A DNA stretch of 64,000 nucleotides from an uncultured Lachnospiraceae bacterium (lineage in GTDB: Bacteria > Bacillota > Clostridia > Lachnospirales > Lachnospiraceae). The stretch spans positions 124,001-188,000 of the forward strand of contig CANRDO010000002.1 in the NCBI GenBank assembly GCA_947629385.1, written 5' to 3'. This document shows positions 18,597 to 25,605 of this stretch, piece after piece. Both the position numbers and the translations under genes were made by a program. The notes beneath the pieces are model-generated. The model saw only the letters and a program-made list of their open reading frames with translations, ran no database searches and was not told where the DNA came from. Numbering within the stretch: the stretch's first letter is position 1; each line of letters starts with the position of its first letter.

Positions 18597-19430
18597 TTAC
18601 AGCCGCCGGATCTTTCCGTCCCGGATCTCCACCCGGCCCTGCTTCATGAGCCGCCCTACCGCACGCTTAAACGCATTCTTGCTCAGACCGAACTCTCGCT
18701 TGATGACCTCCGGAGACACCTTGTCGTCAAACGGGAGCACGCCGTCGTACTCGTCGATCACCTGCAGGATATCCTCCGCGTCGTCATCCATCTGGAGATA
18801 GGCCTTCTCACGGATGCTCAGATCCAGCTTGCCATCCTCCTTCACACCCGTAACCCGCGCCCGCACGGTCGCTCCGACGCGCAGCGCATCCGTAACCTCG
18901 TGCTTCGGGATCAAGCCGGAATAACGGTCATCCACCGCCACAAACGCGCCAAAATTCCCGCTCAGCTCATAGACGCGCCCGCGCACCTGATCTTCGATCT
19001 GGTACGGAGAGCTTTTGCTGAGATAGGGATAGACCTTCATCGTCGCACACAGGCGGCTGCTCTTATCTATGTACAGCGCGACCACACACTCATCTCCCGG
19101 ATAAAGCCTCGCGGTCTGCTCGTGAAACGGGAGCAGCAGATCCTTCTCCAGTCCCCAGTCGAGGAACGCGCCGATCTTCGTGACATCCTTCACCTTCAGA
19201 AGCGCCGTCCGTCCCAGCGTCAACAGCGGCTCGCGCCGCGTCGCGATCATCCTGTCCTGAGAATCCTTATAAAGAAACACCGTGATCCGGCTGCCGCAGT
19301 CCATCTCAGCCTCTACTTCCTTCTTCGGAAGCAGCACACGCTCCTGTGCGTCGCGATTCTCGGCCAGATACACGCCGAAGTCAACTTTTTTTACGATCTC
19401 AAGCTCCTGCCTTTCTCCTATACGAAGCAT
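18597..19430 (-). CDS. cvfB: CvfB-like S1 RNA-binding protein
   Basis: 277 residues from ATG 19430 (AAGGAG at good spacing), which gives the usual CvfB N-terminus MLRIGERQELEIVKKVDFGVYL. Three S1-like OB domains are recognisable (about 1-60, 65-135, 145-205), for example ALLKVKDVTKIGAFLDWGLEKDLLLP. The C-terminal 60 residues form a winged helix (SPEVIKREFGLSKNAFKRAVGRLMKQGRV). CvfB binds RNA and affects virulence gene expression in staphylococci; its role in Clostridia is unknown. Confidence 0.9.
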   Translation of the reverse strand: MLRIGERQELEIVKKVDFGVYLAENRDAQERVLLPKKEVEAEMDCGSRITVFLYKDSQDRMIATRREPLLTLGRTALLKVKDVTKIGAFLDWGLEKDLLLPFHEQTARLYPGDECVVALYIDKSSRLCATMKVYPYLSKSSPYQIEDQVRGRVYELSGNFGAFVAVDDRYSGLIPKHEVTDALRVGATVRARVTGVKEDGKLDLSIREKAYLQMDDDAEDILQVIDEYDGVLPFDDKVSPEVIKREFGLSKNAFKRAVGRLMKQGRVEIRDGKIRRL

Positions 19431-19540
19431 ATCGTCTCCTTGTCTTCTTTTTTCGATTTTCCCTCGCGGCCCGTCGTTCTTACTGTTTGTCCCGCGTCCT
19501 GTCACATTTATCCTTATGAAGACCTGCTCATGCCGACATT

Positions 19541-20254
19541 TCAACGGGAATACACGACAATCGCGTACGGCTTTCCGGCCTCATCGCACAGACCCACTGC
19601 GAACGAACCTTCCTCCCGGTGCACCATCGGAACGATCACATCATGAAGCTTCGCCTGGGCTCGATACTCAACACGCAGAGTCGACGCATCAAAGTCCTCC
19701 GGCAGGAACTCCTCCGCCATGCTGATATACTGCCCGTTGTTGACATGGTTGTTCGTGTCCAGATGATGCCTTGCCACCGGAAAGGCTTCCATTGCCACAC
19801 ATTCCTGCAGCTGCGGCATCTGAATCTTCCGCGGAAAGCTTGTCATCTCCAGCGGCGTCTCCATCTGATAGCCGGAAATATCCTCCGGAAGCACCTTCGC
19901 CGGCTTTCCGAATTCCATGTCCATAAATGCCCAGATACTGTTCGCCTTTACAAGATACGCGCCTGCCTCGTCCAGCAACGTGAAATTGCGGTATCCGTAA
20001 AATGCCTTGAATTCATACGGCCAGGTCTGCACCGTGATGCGCTCCCCGAGCAGCGGCCTTCGCAAGATCTCTATCTGCCAGGACAGGATCATCCATGCGC
20101 GCTTCTTCCCTTTCAGATAATCGATCCCATTCCCGCACGCCTCCGACTGAAATGTGGAACAGTCCTGAAAATAATCAATGATCGCACCATGCGTCAGCTT
20201 CCGATCCAACCCGGTCTCACTGTAGCGCACTCTGCTTTCAAACTGATATGCCAT
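19541..20254 (-). CDS. Acyl-ACP thioesterase
   Basis: 237 residues from ATG 20254, 5 nt after GGAGGT. It is a FatA/FatB-like double hot-dog protein: N-terminal RVRYSETGLDRKLTHGAIIDYFQDCSTFQSE, a central WPYEFKAFYGYRNF strand, and the second half with DTNNHVNNGQYISMAEE, where Asn and His of the NxHVNN motif act in catalysis. It releases fatty acids from acyl-ACP, common in anaerobic Firmicutes. Confidence 0.92.
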   Translation of the reverse strand: MAYQFESRVRYSETGLDRKLTHGAIIDYFQDCSTFQSEACGNGIDYLKGKKRAWMILSWQIEILRRPLLGERITVQTWPYEFKAFYGYRNFTLLDEAGAYLVKANSIWAFMDMEFGKPAKVLPEDISGYQMETPLEMTSFPRKIQMPQLQECVAMEAFPVARHHLDTNNHVNNGQYISMAEEFLPEDFDASTLRVEYRAQAKLHDVIVPMVHREEGSFAVGLCDEAGKPYAIVVYSR

Positions 20255-20329
20255 AGGATACCTCCGTTTCATAAGCCGCATCAACCGATATTCCGCCCAA
20301 TACGACTCATTCGCTTCACGGAGATAATA

Positions 20330-20707
20330 TCACGAACGTTCCAGCTTTTCAAGCTGTGAGTTGATCTTCTGCCAGGCGGCATCCTGACCCACCTTGTCTG
20401 CTGAAACCTCCTGTGCTGACGCGCACGATTTCGACGCATTCTGAGCTACGTTCTCCGGATCGCCTTCTGTACATCGCAATCTCTCGCAATAAGAACGATA
20501 CTGCTCCGGAAATTCTGCAATCAGCCTCTCAAGCTGCCGGACTCCACCGATCCCCTCACATTTTTCGGCACAGCGATTGAAAAGCTCCTGCGTCATCGGA
20601 ATCATTCCGTGGATTGCCTGCAATTCCTCCCCAGACAGCTGTAAAGTCACATCCATAAACTCTCCAAACATGTCTTCACTTTGCTTTTGCATTTCATTTT
20701 GTTGCAT
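20330..20707 (-). CDS. Hypothetical protein, 125 residues
   Basis: Not recognised. It is mostly helical, acidic at the N-terminus and Cys-containing, without membrane segment or signal peptide. ATG 20707 follows GGAGG by 10 nt and the promoter at 20743-20771 supports expression. It is the last leftward host gene before the prophage end. Confidence 0.65.
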   Translation of the reverse strand: MQQNEMQKQSEDMFGEFMDVTLQLSGEELQAIHGMIPMTQELFNRCAEKCEGIGGVRQLERLIAEFPEQYRSYCERLRCTEGDPENVAQNASKSCASAQEVSADKVGQDAAWQKINSQLEKLERS

Positions 20708-20742
20708 CTCACAAATTCCTCCCTTTCTATGACTTTTTCCTT

Positions 20743-20771
20743 ATTATAGATACATTTTTCAGTATGTTCAA
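20743..20771 (-). promoter_or_regulatory. Promoter of the 125-residue hypothetical gene
   Basis: Minus-strand TTGAAC (20766-20771), 17-bp spacer, TATAAT (20743-20748). Confidence 0.6.
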
Positions 20772-20867
20772 TCACAAATTTGCCATTGATAATGAGTACG
20801 AAAGTCATTCCGTAAGTCGCCTGCAACAAACTGTCGCAAACATATACTTTTACTAAGGAGAAAACCA

Positions 20868-21071
20868 TTGATCAGCTATGAAGCTTTATGGAACACGATG
20901 AAAACACGTGGAATTACGACCTATGCCCTGATAAACAAATATGGCATCAATCCCCGGACAATCAACAACCTTCGTCACAATCAAAGCATTACCATGATTA
21001 CATTGGAGCGTCTCTGTATCATCCTGGACTGCAATCCGAATGAGGTTGTATCGTTTAAAGAGGACATTTGA
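20868..21071 (+). CDS. Small XRE-family helix-turn-helix protein
   Basis: 67 residues starting at TTG 20868, chosen because AAGGAG lies 8 nt upstream. The protein is essentially one HTH_26-type domain: ITTYALINKYGINPRTINNLRHNQSITMITLERLCIILDC. Such small Cro-like proteins repress or activate neighbouring genes. It lies just outside the phage attachment core, so it is probably a host gene, but it could belong to an older element. Confidence 0.75.
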   Translation: MISYEALWNTMKTRGITTYALINKYGINPRTINNLRHNQSITMITLERLCIILDCNPNEVVSFKEDI

Positions 21072-21091
21072 TGTGCAATAACCCTATAACG

Positions 21092-21118
21092 AAAAAAAGA
21101 GCACCCGTCCGGATGCTC
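21092..21118 (-). terminator. Terminator of the interrupted tRNA gene
   Basis: On the minus strand GAGCA...TGCTC (21118-21099) with an inner CC/GG pairing is followed by seven T (21098-21092). It lies directly after a tRNA-like 3' end, as expected for the original tRNA transcription unit. Confidence 0.7.
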
Positions 21119-21122
21119 TCAA

Positions 21123-21146
21123 GCAGGGCTACAAGGATTCGAACCC
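21123..21146 (-). other. Prophage attachment site: tRNA 3'-end fragment
   Basis: Read on the minus strand this stretch gives the loop TTCGAAT of a T-arm, followed by the 3' T-stem half CCTTG, an acceptor half TAGCCCT and G, then the terminator. The matching 5' T-stem (CAAGG) is missing: after GG the sequence diverges, and there are no D or anticodon arms. This is the expected product when a phage integrates into a tRNA gene and leaves only the core at one end. The complete tRNA gene should lie at the other prophage end, beyond 64 kb. Which tRNA it is cannot be told. Confidence 0.6.
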
Positions 21147-21311
21147 GAAAAAGCCCAAAGTCGGCAATCAGCATAAACGCGGCATTTTAAGAAAAACCGC
21201 GTAAATACGGCATTTCTTTTATGCGGCACAGTGTCGTGTTTGGCGCTGATTAGACAGAAAAAGCACCACTATGCAACACGAAATGCAACACGCCAAAGAG
21301 GATTGTGGTAC

Positions 21312-21335
21312 CGGCGGCAGGTTATTCTGCCGCCG
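21312..21335 (+). terminator. Hairpin terminator near prophage end
   Basis: A perfect 9-bp stem (21312-21320 with 21327-21335), 6-base loop, followed on the plus strand by TTCTTCTT. It may insulate host and prophage transcription. Confidence 0.55.
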
Positions 21336-21370
21336 TTCTTCTTGCCTACTTCCGGAATATATGCTATTAT

Positions 21371-21399
21371 AAAAAAGCGGGGAGCGGTGGCAAGCCCGC
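21371..21399 (-). terminator. Terminator after the 54-residue gene
   Basis: Minus-strand GCGGG/CCCGC stem (21399-21395 with 21381-21377) followed by six T (21376-21371). It lies 15 bp beyond the stop codon of the small gene at 21414. Confidence 0.5.
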
Positions 21400-21413
21400 C
21401 CTCCCTGATTCCC

Positions 21414-21578
21414 TTAAAACTTTAACTTCTCGTTGATCTTGTCGATCTGTTTTTCAGCTTTCTGGATAACCTTTTCATTTCCTGCTTCCTTGGCAAGCTC
21501 CAGAACTTCCTGCCAGTCTTCCAATTCGTCAAGCAACATTCCTTTGTACTGTTCGTTCGTCATTCCCATCTCTTCCAT
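21414..21578 (-). CDS. Small helical phage protein, 54 residues
   Basis: A short gene of 54 residues, highly charged and helical (KGMLLDELEDWQEVLELAKE, then KVIQKAEKQIDKINEKLK), likely a coiled coil. ATG 21578 is preceded by AAAGGCGG and lies about 50 bp after a consensus promoter that contains a repressor-like dyad. Similar small leftover genes are common at prophage ends. Function unknown. Confidence 0.6.
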   Translation of the reverse strand: MEEMGMTNEQYKGMLLDELEDWQEVLELAKEAGNEKVIQKAEKQIDKINEKLKF

Positions 21579-21630
21579 GTGTACCGCCTTTCTTTAGTAT
21601 TATCAGCGCCTTGCCTCATCTGATAATATC

Positions 21631-21659
21631 ACTATAAACTATTTTTGGTTTATTGTCAA
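21631..21659 (-). promoter_or_regulatory. Promoter P1 with operator dyad
   Basis: Minus-strand TTGACA (21654-21659), 17-bp spacer, TATAGT (21631-21636). The spacer plus the first bases of the -10 form the dyad ATAAACCA-n4-TAGTTTAT (21634-21653), nearly the same as in promoter P2. A repressor bound here would block the polymerase. Confidence 0.7.
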
Positions 21660-21676
21660 CAGTCATTTTAAACTTT

Positions 21677-21886
21677 TTATGGTTTATTTTCTACATATTT
21701 TATAATATTTCCCGGCTGCATATCGAGCAGTTCGCAGAGCTGCTCCAGTGTCTTGATTCCGATCATCTCGCCCTTGCGGAGCTTCTGCATGGCAGACTGG
21801 CTGATGATATTTTCCTTTAAAATACGCGTGCTATTGTAGCCAGACTCTTTCAGCGTCTCAATCACATCTATCTTATATACAAGCAT
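21677..21886 (-). CDS. XRE-family repressor-like protein
   Basis: 69 residues from ATG 21886 (GGAGG at 6 nt). One helix-turn-helix domain of the HTH_26 type: VIETLKESGYNSTRILKENIISQSAMQKLRKGEMIGIKTLEQLCELL. It lies between two promoters that share an operator-like dyad (21634-21653 and 21973-21992), so it is the likely repressor of both flanking transcription units. It is too small to be a classical CI protein with a cleavable C-terminal domain. Confidence 0.8.
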   Translation of the reverse strand: MLVYKIDVIETLKESGYNSTRILKENIISQSAMQKLRKGEMIGIKTLEQLCELLDMQPGNIIKYVENKP

Positions 21887-21905
21887 GTTATCCCTCCTTT
21901 TCGTC

Positions 21906-21934
21906 ATTTTAAAACCGCACTCATCAAATGTCAA
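21906..21934 (-). promoter_or_regulatory. Promoter of the XRE repressor gene
   Basis: Minus-strand TTGACA (21929-21934), 17-bp spacer, TAAAAT (21906-21911). No dyad lies inside this spacer, unlike in P1 and P2. Confidence 0.6.
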
Positions 21935-21966
21935 GAGAAATAATCCAAAAAAAGTTTATTTTATTC

Positions 21967-21995
21967 TTGACAATAAACCATATTTGGTTTATAAT
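21967..21995 (+). promoter_or_regulatory. Promoter P2 with operator dyad
   Basis: Perfect consensus TTGACA (21967-21972), 17-bp spacer, TATAAT (21990-21995). The spacer is filled by the dyad ATAAACCA-TATT-TGGTTTAT (21973-21992). It drives the two small rightward genes. Confidence 0.75.
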
Positions 21996-22024
21996 GACAT
22001 CATCAAAGGAACGGAGGTAAAAAA

Positions 22025-22243
22025 ATGACAAGGGCTGAAATGGTAGAAAAGCTGTTTGAGATGGCACAAGATTTAACATCTAATTATTATTGGGATAAGG
22101 CATATGCATTTTTCAACCTTGTGAGCGACTGGAATCTTAGCCATAGCGAAGAAGAAGAAATTTTTGTGAGTGAAATCTACAAAGAAGACGGATATGAAAA
22201 CGATGGAATCTCAGTAGAGGACGATATTTTTTATTACAACTAA
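22025..22243 (+). CDS. Small acidic phage protein, 72 residues
   Basis: 72 residues, strongly acidic at the C-terminus, with an aromatic-rich middle (SNYYWDKAYAFFNLVSDW). Not recognised. ATG 22025 has GGAGG at 7 nt, directly downstream of the strong promoter P2. It reads against nearly all other prophage genes, as lysogen-expressed accessory genes often do. Confidence 0.65.
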   Translation: MTRAEMVEKLFEMAQDLTSNYYWDKAYAFFNLVSDWNLSHSEEEEIFVSEIYKEDGYENDGISVEDDIFYYN

Positions 22244-22286
22244 TAACGCCCCGCCCCGGAGGAACGAAGGCAGAAAGGAGAATTAA

Positions 22287-22502
22287 ATGAAAAGAAGCAT
22301 GGCATACAGGACAAAATCTTTGAAGGAGTTGCTAGAAATCTACACCTTTGAAAATGGTAGAGGGTGCAAAGAAGATGCGGAAGATACAAAGCGCCTTGTG
22401 GTCAACGAAGTGTACGCAAGAATCAAAAGCACTTTCGATCTTCTTGAAAACTGTGAGGAAGGAGATGTAGAAAAGATTTACAGACAACTCATAGAGCATT
22501 AA
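22287..22502 (+). CDS. Small helical phage protein, 71 residues
   Basis: 71 residues, charged and helical, unknown function. AAAGGAG precedes ATG 22287. It is 43 bp after the preceding gene and probably co-transcribed with it from P2. Confidence 0.6.
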   Translation: MKRSMAYRTKSLKELLEIYTFENGRGCKEDAEDTKRLVVNEVYARIKSTFDLLENCEEGDVEKIYRQLIEH

Positions 22503-22530
22503 AAAAGAGGGGCGGTTTTTACACCGCCCC
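22501..22530 (-). terminator. Terminator of the lysis transcript
   Basis: Minus-strand GGGGCGG/CCGCCCC stem (22524-22530 with 22509-22515), 8-base loop, followed by CTC and six T (22501-22506). It ends leftward transcription after the endolysin gene. Confidence 0.8.
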
Positions 22531-22571
22531 CTGGGGTTTCCCTGGCCGTACCACCGCAGTCGTCAAGTCGT

Positions 22572-24227
22572 TTAAGCCCTCGCAATGTAGTTGCTGTGAA
22601 CGAATCCAAAGATATGCCCATCGATCCGAACAAAATACCACTTCGCTCCGCACTCATCCGGCACGCTGTCGCAGACGTCCACAAGATTGCCTTTATTGAG
22701 CTTCGGCCATGACTTGATGTTCGGGTAGATCGTCCCGGCGTATACGCGAACGTTCACACCGTTGCCCGTGCATCTGCCTACCCACTGCGGCTTCTCGTTC
22801 AGGCCGCCAGAGCTGCTGACTTCTGTGCTGCTATTGGCATTCTTTTTCGCTTTGTATGCTTTTTTGAGAGTTTTCTTGCTGACCGGTCCGTAGATCCCGT
22901 CGACAGACAAGCCCTTCGCCGCTTGGAATTTACACAGCGCCGCGTATGTGTCGTTCCCGAAGTCTCCGTCTGCTCCGCAGCCTCCGCAGGAATAGCCGAC
23001 CGCAATAAGCATCGTCTGCATCTTCTTGACTGCTGATCCGGTCATACCCCTTGTGAGATATGTTTCCGCACTGCCGCTGCCGCTGGTGCTTCCTCCGGCC
23101 GACGTGCTGCCTCCGGTCTCCGTCGTGCTGCCGGCTGCTGCCGCCGCGTCGTATTTCGGCGCTGCATAGCCGCGGATATTACCCCAGCCGACCGGGATCG
23201 TGCGGTAGCCTACTGCTTCGCCCTTGTTCCCTTCTATGACGGTGATCGTGCCATTCTGAACCGATACAACCGCGCCGATATGATCCGAATACGCGTCGTT
23301 CGGCTGCTTCGATACGCGCCAGCTATACACGATCGGATAGCCCGGTTCCGGAGTGATGGTACCGTCCTCAATCCAGATGCCGAGCTTCTTAAAGATGTTG
23401 ACGTGCTCTTCGCACCCGCACTCGCGCCCGATCAGCTCCGACATTCCGGCCTTTATCCCTGCCGCCGATACTGTTGTGTCGCACCACTCGTCTTTATACT
23501 GCACCGCATATCCACGCGGCAGAGGCTTGATGCTGTTGTACAGGTCGATGATCTCCCGGTATTTTCCGTTTGCCTCGCTGTACCCCTCCCAGCTCTTAAA
23601 GGCGGAGATGTACTTATCCGCAGTCCTGCCGCCGGCCTTCGTCGGTGCTGTGGCCGTCGTCTTGACGTATTTGTCATAGAAAAGCTGCCCGCGCGCTGCT
23701 CTGCCTGCGCATACCGCCTCGCTCGTGTCGGCCGGCTGTTCAAAGTGCTTCAGAACATAATCGGACGCCTGCCTGATGCTCGTCGCCGATTTCAGAACTT
23801 TCAGGACACCCGTGTAGCTGGTCTTGAGCTCATACAGCAAGTATTCAAGCTGCATATTCTCATCCGCCATCGACACACCTTTCTCGTGCGCGAGGTTCCA
23901 CAGGCCGGCCTTGCGTCCCGGCGATGTCCACTGCACATAGCCGTAGCCGTACTGCTTTCCCGGCAGCGGATGTAAGAACTCTTCCGCGCTGATCTCTCCG
24001 CTGTCGAGTGCTGCCGTGTAGCTGTCCTGCGTGTAGTAATTCCCGTTGCGGTCTTTGATCCCGTGCTCTCTCAGGCGGTTGATGCAGAGGTATTCCACCT
24101 TCCACGGCCAGAAGCCGTCACTTTCCGCCTCCATGTTTCCGATCAGGCCGGCCGCGCCCTCCGGCGTGAGCCCTGCCTCAATCAGAACCGCATATGCCCG
24201 TTTTTCGCCATCTACATTTATCGACAT
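22572..24227 (-). CDS. Phage endolysin: tail-tip-type lysozyme, CHAP, peptidoglycan-binding and SH3 domains
   Basis: 551 residues, a modular lysin. Residues 1-190 are a phage_lysozyme2-type glycosidase domain (AYAVLIEAGLTPEGAAGLIGNMEAES, then YGYGYVQWTSPGRKAGLWN). Residues 200-365 are a CHAP-like amidase/endopeptidase with the catalytic Cys in KDEWCDTTVSA and His in SDHIGAVV. A Gly/Ser/Thr linker leads to a peptidoglycan-binding_1 domain (about 395-455: GSAVKKMQTMLIAVGYSCGG). An SH3-like wall-binding domain ends the protein (about 480-551: GVNVRVYAGTIYPN). It lyses the host wall at the end of infection, with the holin upstream. Confidence 0.9.
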   Translation of the reverse strand: MSINVDGEKRAYAVLIEAGLTPEGAAGLIGNMEAESDGFWPWKVEYLCINRLREHGIKDRNGNYYTQDSYTAALDSGEISAEEFLHPLPGKQYGYGYVQWTSPGRKAGLWNLAHEKGVSMADENMQLEYLLYELKTSYTGVLKVLKSATSIRQASDYVLKHFEQPADTSEAVCAGRAARGQLFYDKYVKTTATAPTKAGGRTADKYISAFKSWEGYSEANGKYREIIDLYNSIKPLPRGYAVQYKDEWCDTTVSAAGIKAGMSELIGRECGCEEHVNIFKKLGIWIEDGTITPEPGYPIVYSWRVSKQPNDAYSDHIGAVVSVQNGTITVIEGNKGEAVGYRTIPVGWGNIRGYAAPKYDAAAAAGSTTETGGSTSAGGSTSGSGSAETYLTRGMTGSAVKKMQTMLIAVGYSCGGCGADGDFGNDTYAALCKFQAAKGLSVDGIYGPVSKKTLKKAYKAKKNANSSTEVSSSGGLNEKPQWVGRCTGNGVNVRVYAGTIYPNIKSWPKLNKGNLVDVCDSVPDECGAKWYFVRIDGHIFGFVHSNYIARA

Positions 24228-24242
24228 ATTTCACTCCTTCCC

Positions 24243-24320
24243 GCTGCTTTCCAGCAGCGTGTTTTCTGTTTCCGCTGCCAATCCGCAGCGTATTCCATCC
24301 AGCCGCTGCCAATCTGCAGC
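24243..24320. repeat. Three hairpins with exact 31-bp period
   Basis: Three 16-base hairpins with GCTGC stems (24243-24258, 24274-24289, 24305-24320) start exactly 31 bp apart and share the pattern CCGCTGC-n6-GCAGCG. They lie between the holin-region terminator and the endolysin ribosome binding site, in the endolysin 5' leader. Confidence 0.8.
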
Positions 24321-24325
24321 GCAAC

Positions 24326-24350
24326 AAAAAGAGGGCCGTTTCCGACCCTC
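24326..24350 (-). terminator. Terminator downstream of the small membrane peptide
   Basis: Minus-strand 8-bp stem with one mismatch (24350-24343 with 24338-24331) followed by five T (24330-24326), just after the stop codon of the 27-residue peptide. Confidence 0.65.
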
Positions 24351-24356
24351 CTGAAT

Positions 24357-24440
24357 TTAGTCCCTGTCTCCCCCGCCGGCTACTACCACCAGCACCAACA
24401 GGATCAGCATGATGCTGGCGATGATCTCACGCTCGCCCAT
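24357..24440 (-). CDS. Small phage membrane peptide, 27 residues
   Basis: A 27-residue frame that begins 6 bp after the holin stop codon and is followed by a terminator. It has an acidic/basic N-terminus, one hydrophobic helix (IIASIMLILLVLVVVAGG) and a charged end. Position and topology suggest a small lysis-module membrane peptide such as a holin partner. No clear ribosome binding site is seen, so translation may depend on coupling to the holin. Confidence 0.45.
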   Translation of the reverse strand: MGEREIIASIMLILLVLVVVAGGGDRD

Positions 24441-24446
24441 GATGCA

Positions 24447-24695
24447 TCACTCGCTCTCTTCGTCGTCCTCGATGGTGTATTCGATTCCTTCACCGATGCC
24501 CTTGTTGGTGGCGTCAGTCAAACCCTCGCCGATGATGTACGCCACCACGGACGCGCCCGCCATGATCAGCGCCGTGATCTGCGTCGCGGTGCTCTCTGCC
24601 CCACCGGTCGCCACGATCATCATGCTCACAAACGACGCCACCGCCGCCCAAAGCTTGCGGCTCGTGAGCTTTCTCACCCAGTCAATATTCTTCAT
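24447..24695 (-). CDS. Putative holin
   Basis: 82 residues with two membrane helices (about 16-32 and 40-62) and a charged, acidic C-terminus (EDDEESE). The start NIDWVRKLTSRKLWAAVASFVSMM resembles phage holins of Firmicutes. It lies one gene upstream of the endolysin; it would make the pores that release or activate the lysin. Confidence 0.75.
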   Translation of the reverse strand: MKNIDWVRKLTSRKLWAAVASFVSMMIVATGGAESTATQITALIMAGASVVAYIIGEGLTDATNKGIGEGIEYTIEDDEESE

Positions 24696-24719
24696 GGTAT
24701 TGCCCTCTCTTTCTACATA

Positions 24720-25154
24720 TTATAAAAAATCATTCTTCTCGCACCGCTCGGCGTATAGCCTGCGCAGGTACTTCGCTTCTTCCTCCATCACGCCGTTGTC
24801 CAAGTTGCGCTCCTCGACGAACACCTCGTATTCCTTCAGCTGGTCGATCACGTGGTGCCACTCATCCTTGGTATGCCGGCGGCCATTCCGGCAGCTGTTG
24901 GCAAAGTCCAGGATGTTCCATCGCTTGTTGTCGGCCTTCTCCTGCTCGACGTCCTGCCGGAGGCCGAGGAGATCCTTCTTAATTTCCTCGATACTCTCCG
25001 CCAGCTCCCCCACCAGCACGCCGCGGATCAGCCGCAGCACCGCGCTCCACGGATTGATGTGGATCGGCGCGATCTGGATGAGTGTGATAGACCCCACCAG
25101 AACGAATTCCGGGTGTTGGAATATATAGTCTATGATCTTCTGTAACACTTCCAT
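24720..25154 (-). CDS. Phage membrane protein with coiled coil, lysis region
   Basis: 144 residues: an N-terminal hydrophobic segment (HPEFVLVGSITLIQIAPIHINPW), then an amphipathic coiled-coil region and a helical C-terminal domain (WNILDFANSCRNGRRHTKDEWHHVIDQLKEYE). This architecture recurs next to holins in clostridial siphophages. Its role may be in lysis timing or as a holin-like protein; I do not know a proven function. Confidence 0.7.
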   Translation of the reverse strand: MEVLQKIIDYIFQHPEFVLVGSITLIQIAPIHINPWSAVLRLIRGVLVGELAESIEEIKKDLLGLRQDVEQEKADNKRWNILDFANSCRNGRRHTKDEWHHVIDQLKEYEVFVEERNLDNGVMEEEAKYLRRLYAERCEKNDFL

Positions 25155-25182
25155 ACTCCACCCCTTCGATCTGCCGCGGAGC

Positions 25183-25413
25183 TTACTCCGCCTTCATCTT
25201 GTCCTGCTCCTCAAACACCGCCGTGCAGAACTCGCCCCAGTCCTTGTCGCACTGCGTCTGGTTGTCCCGGTACGCCTTGATGTTCTGGATGTAGCTGGAC
25301 AGGGACATGTTGTCCGGGTTGTTGCTGTCGATCGTGGCAGAGAATGTCTCGGCAAGCACGCCCTCGATCTGGCTGTTGCCCGTGATGGTTACTGTCTTGT
25401 TCATGTTAAGCAT
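25183..25413 (-). CDS. Conserved small phage protein downstream of tail fibre
   Basis: 76 residues from ATG 25413 (AGGAGG at 8 nt). The sequence begins MLNMNKTVTITGNSQIEGVLAETFSATID and is acidic overall, without membrane segment. Its place between tail fibre and lysis genes suggests a small structural or tail-fibre-associated protein. Function unknown. Confidence 0.65.
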   Translation of the reverse strand: MLNMNKTVTITGNSQIEGVLAETFSATIDSNNPDNMSLSSYIQNIKAYRDNQTQCDKDWGEFCTAVFEEQDKMKAE

Positions 25414-25443
25414 AGGTTTGTCCTCCTCTTTTTGCATAATAAA

Positions 25444-25464
25444 GCACCGGCGCTGTGCCGATGC
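25444..25464 (-). terminator. Terminator between tail fibre and lysis genes
   Basis: Minus-strand 8-bp stem with one wobble pair (25464-25457 with 25451-25444), 5-base loop, followed by TTTATTA. Confidence 0.5.
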
Positions 25465-25605
25465 CGAGTTACCATATTAAGTTGTGCGCCAGCCCGGCGC
25501 GGCCCTGATGTCCATATGGATCACACTCCTTTTTTTGATCGAAACAAAAGCATATCGACGTCGGAGTCCGGCGCTCATATGCGTCTGTTTTGGTGGTTGG
25601 TTATT

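Larger units (their letters stand above)
21147..21413. other. Prophage left end, non-coding
   Basis: No gene is seen. The stretch holds two direct copies of ATGCAACACG (near 21271-21292), which may be arm-type integrase sites, a strong hairpin at 21312-21335 and a leftward terminator at 21371-21399. Confidence 0.5.

Noticed and set aside
21123..21200. A complete tRNA gene at the prophage edge
   Set aside because: Only the T-loop, the 3' T-stem half and the acceptor half are present; no D arm, anticodon arm or matching 5' strands are found further in.
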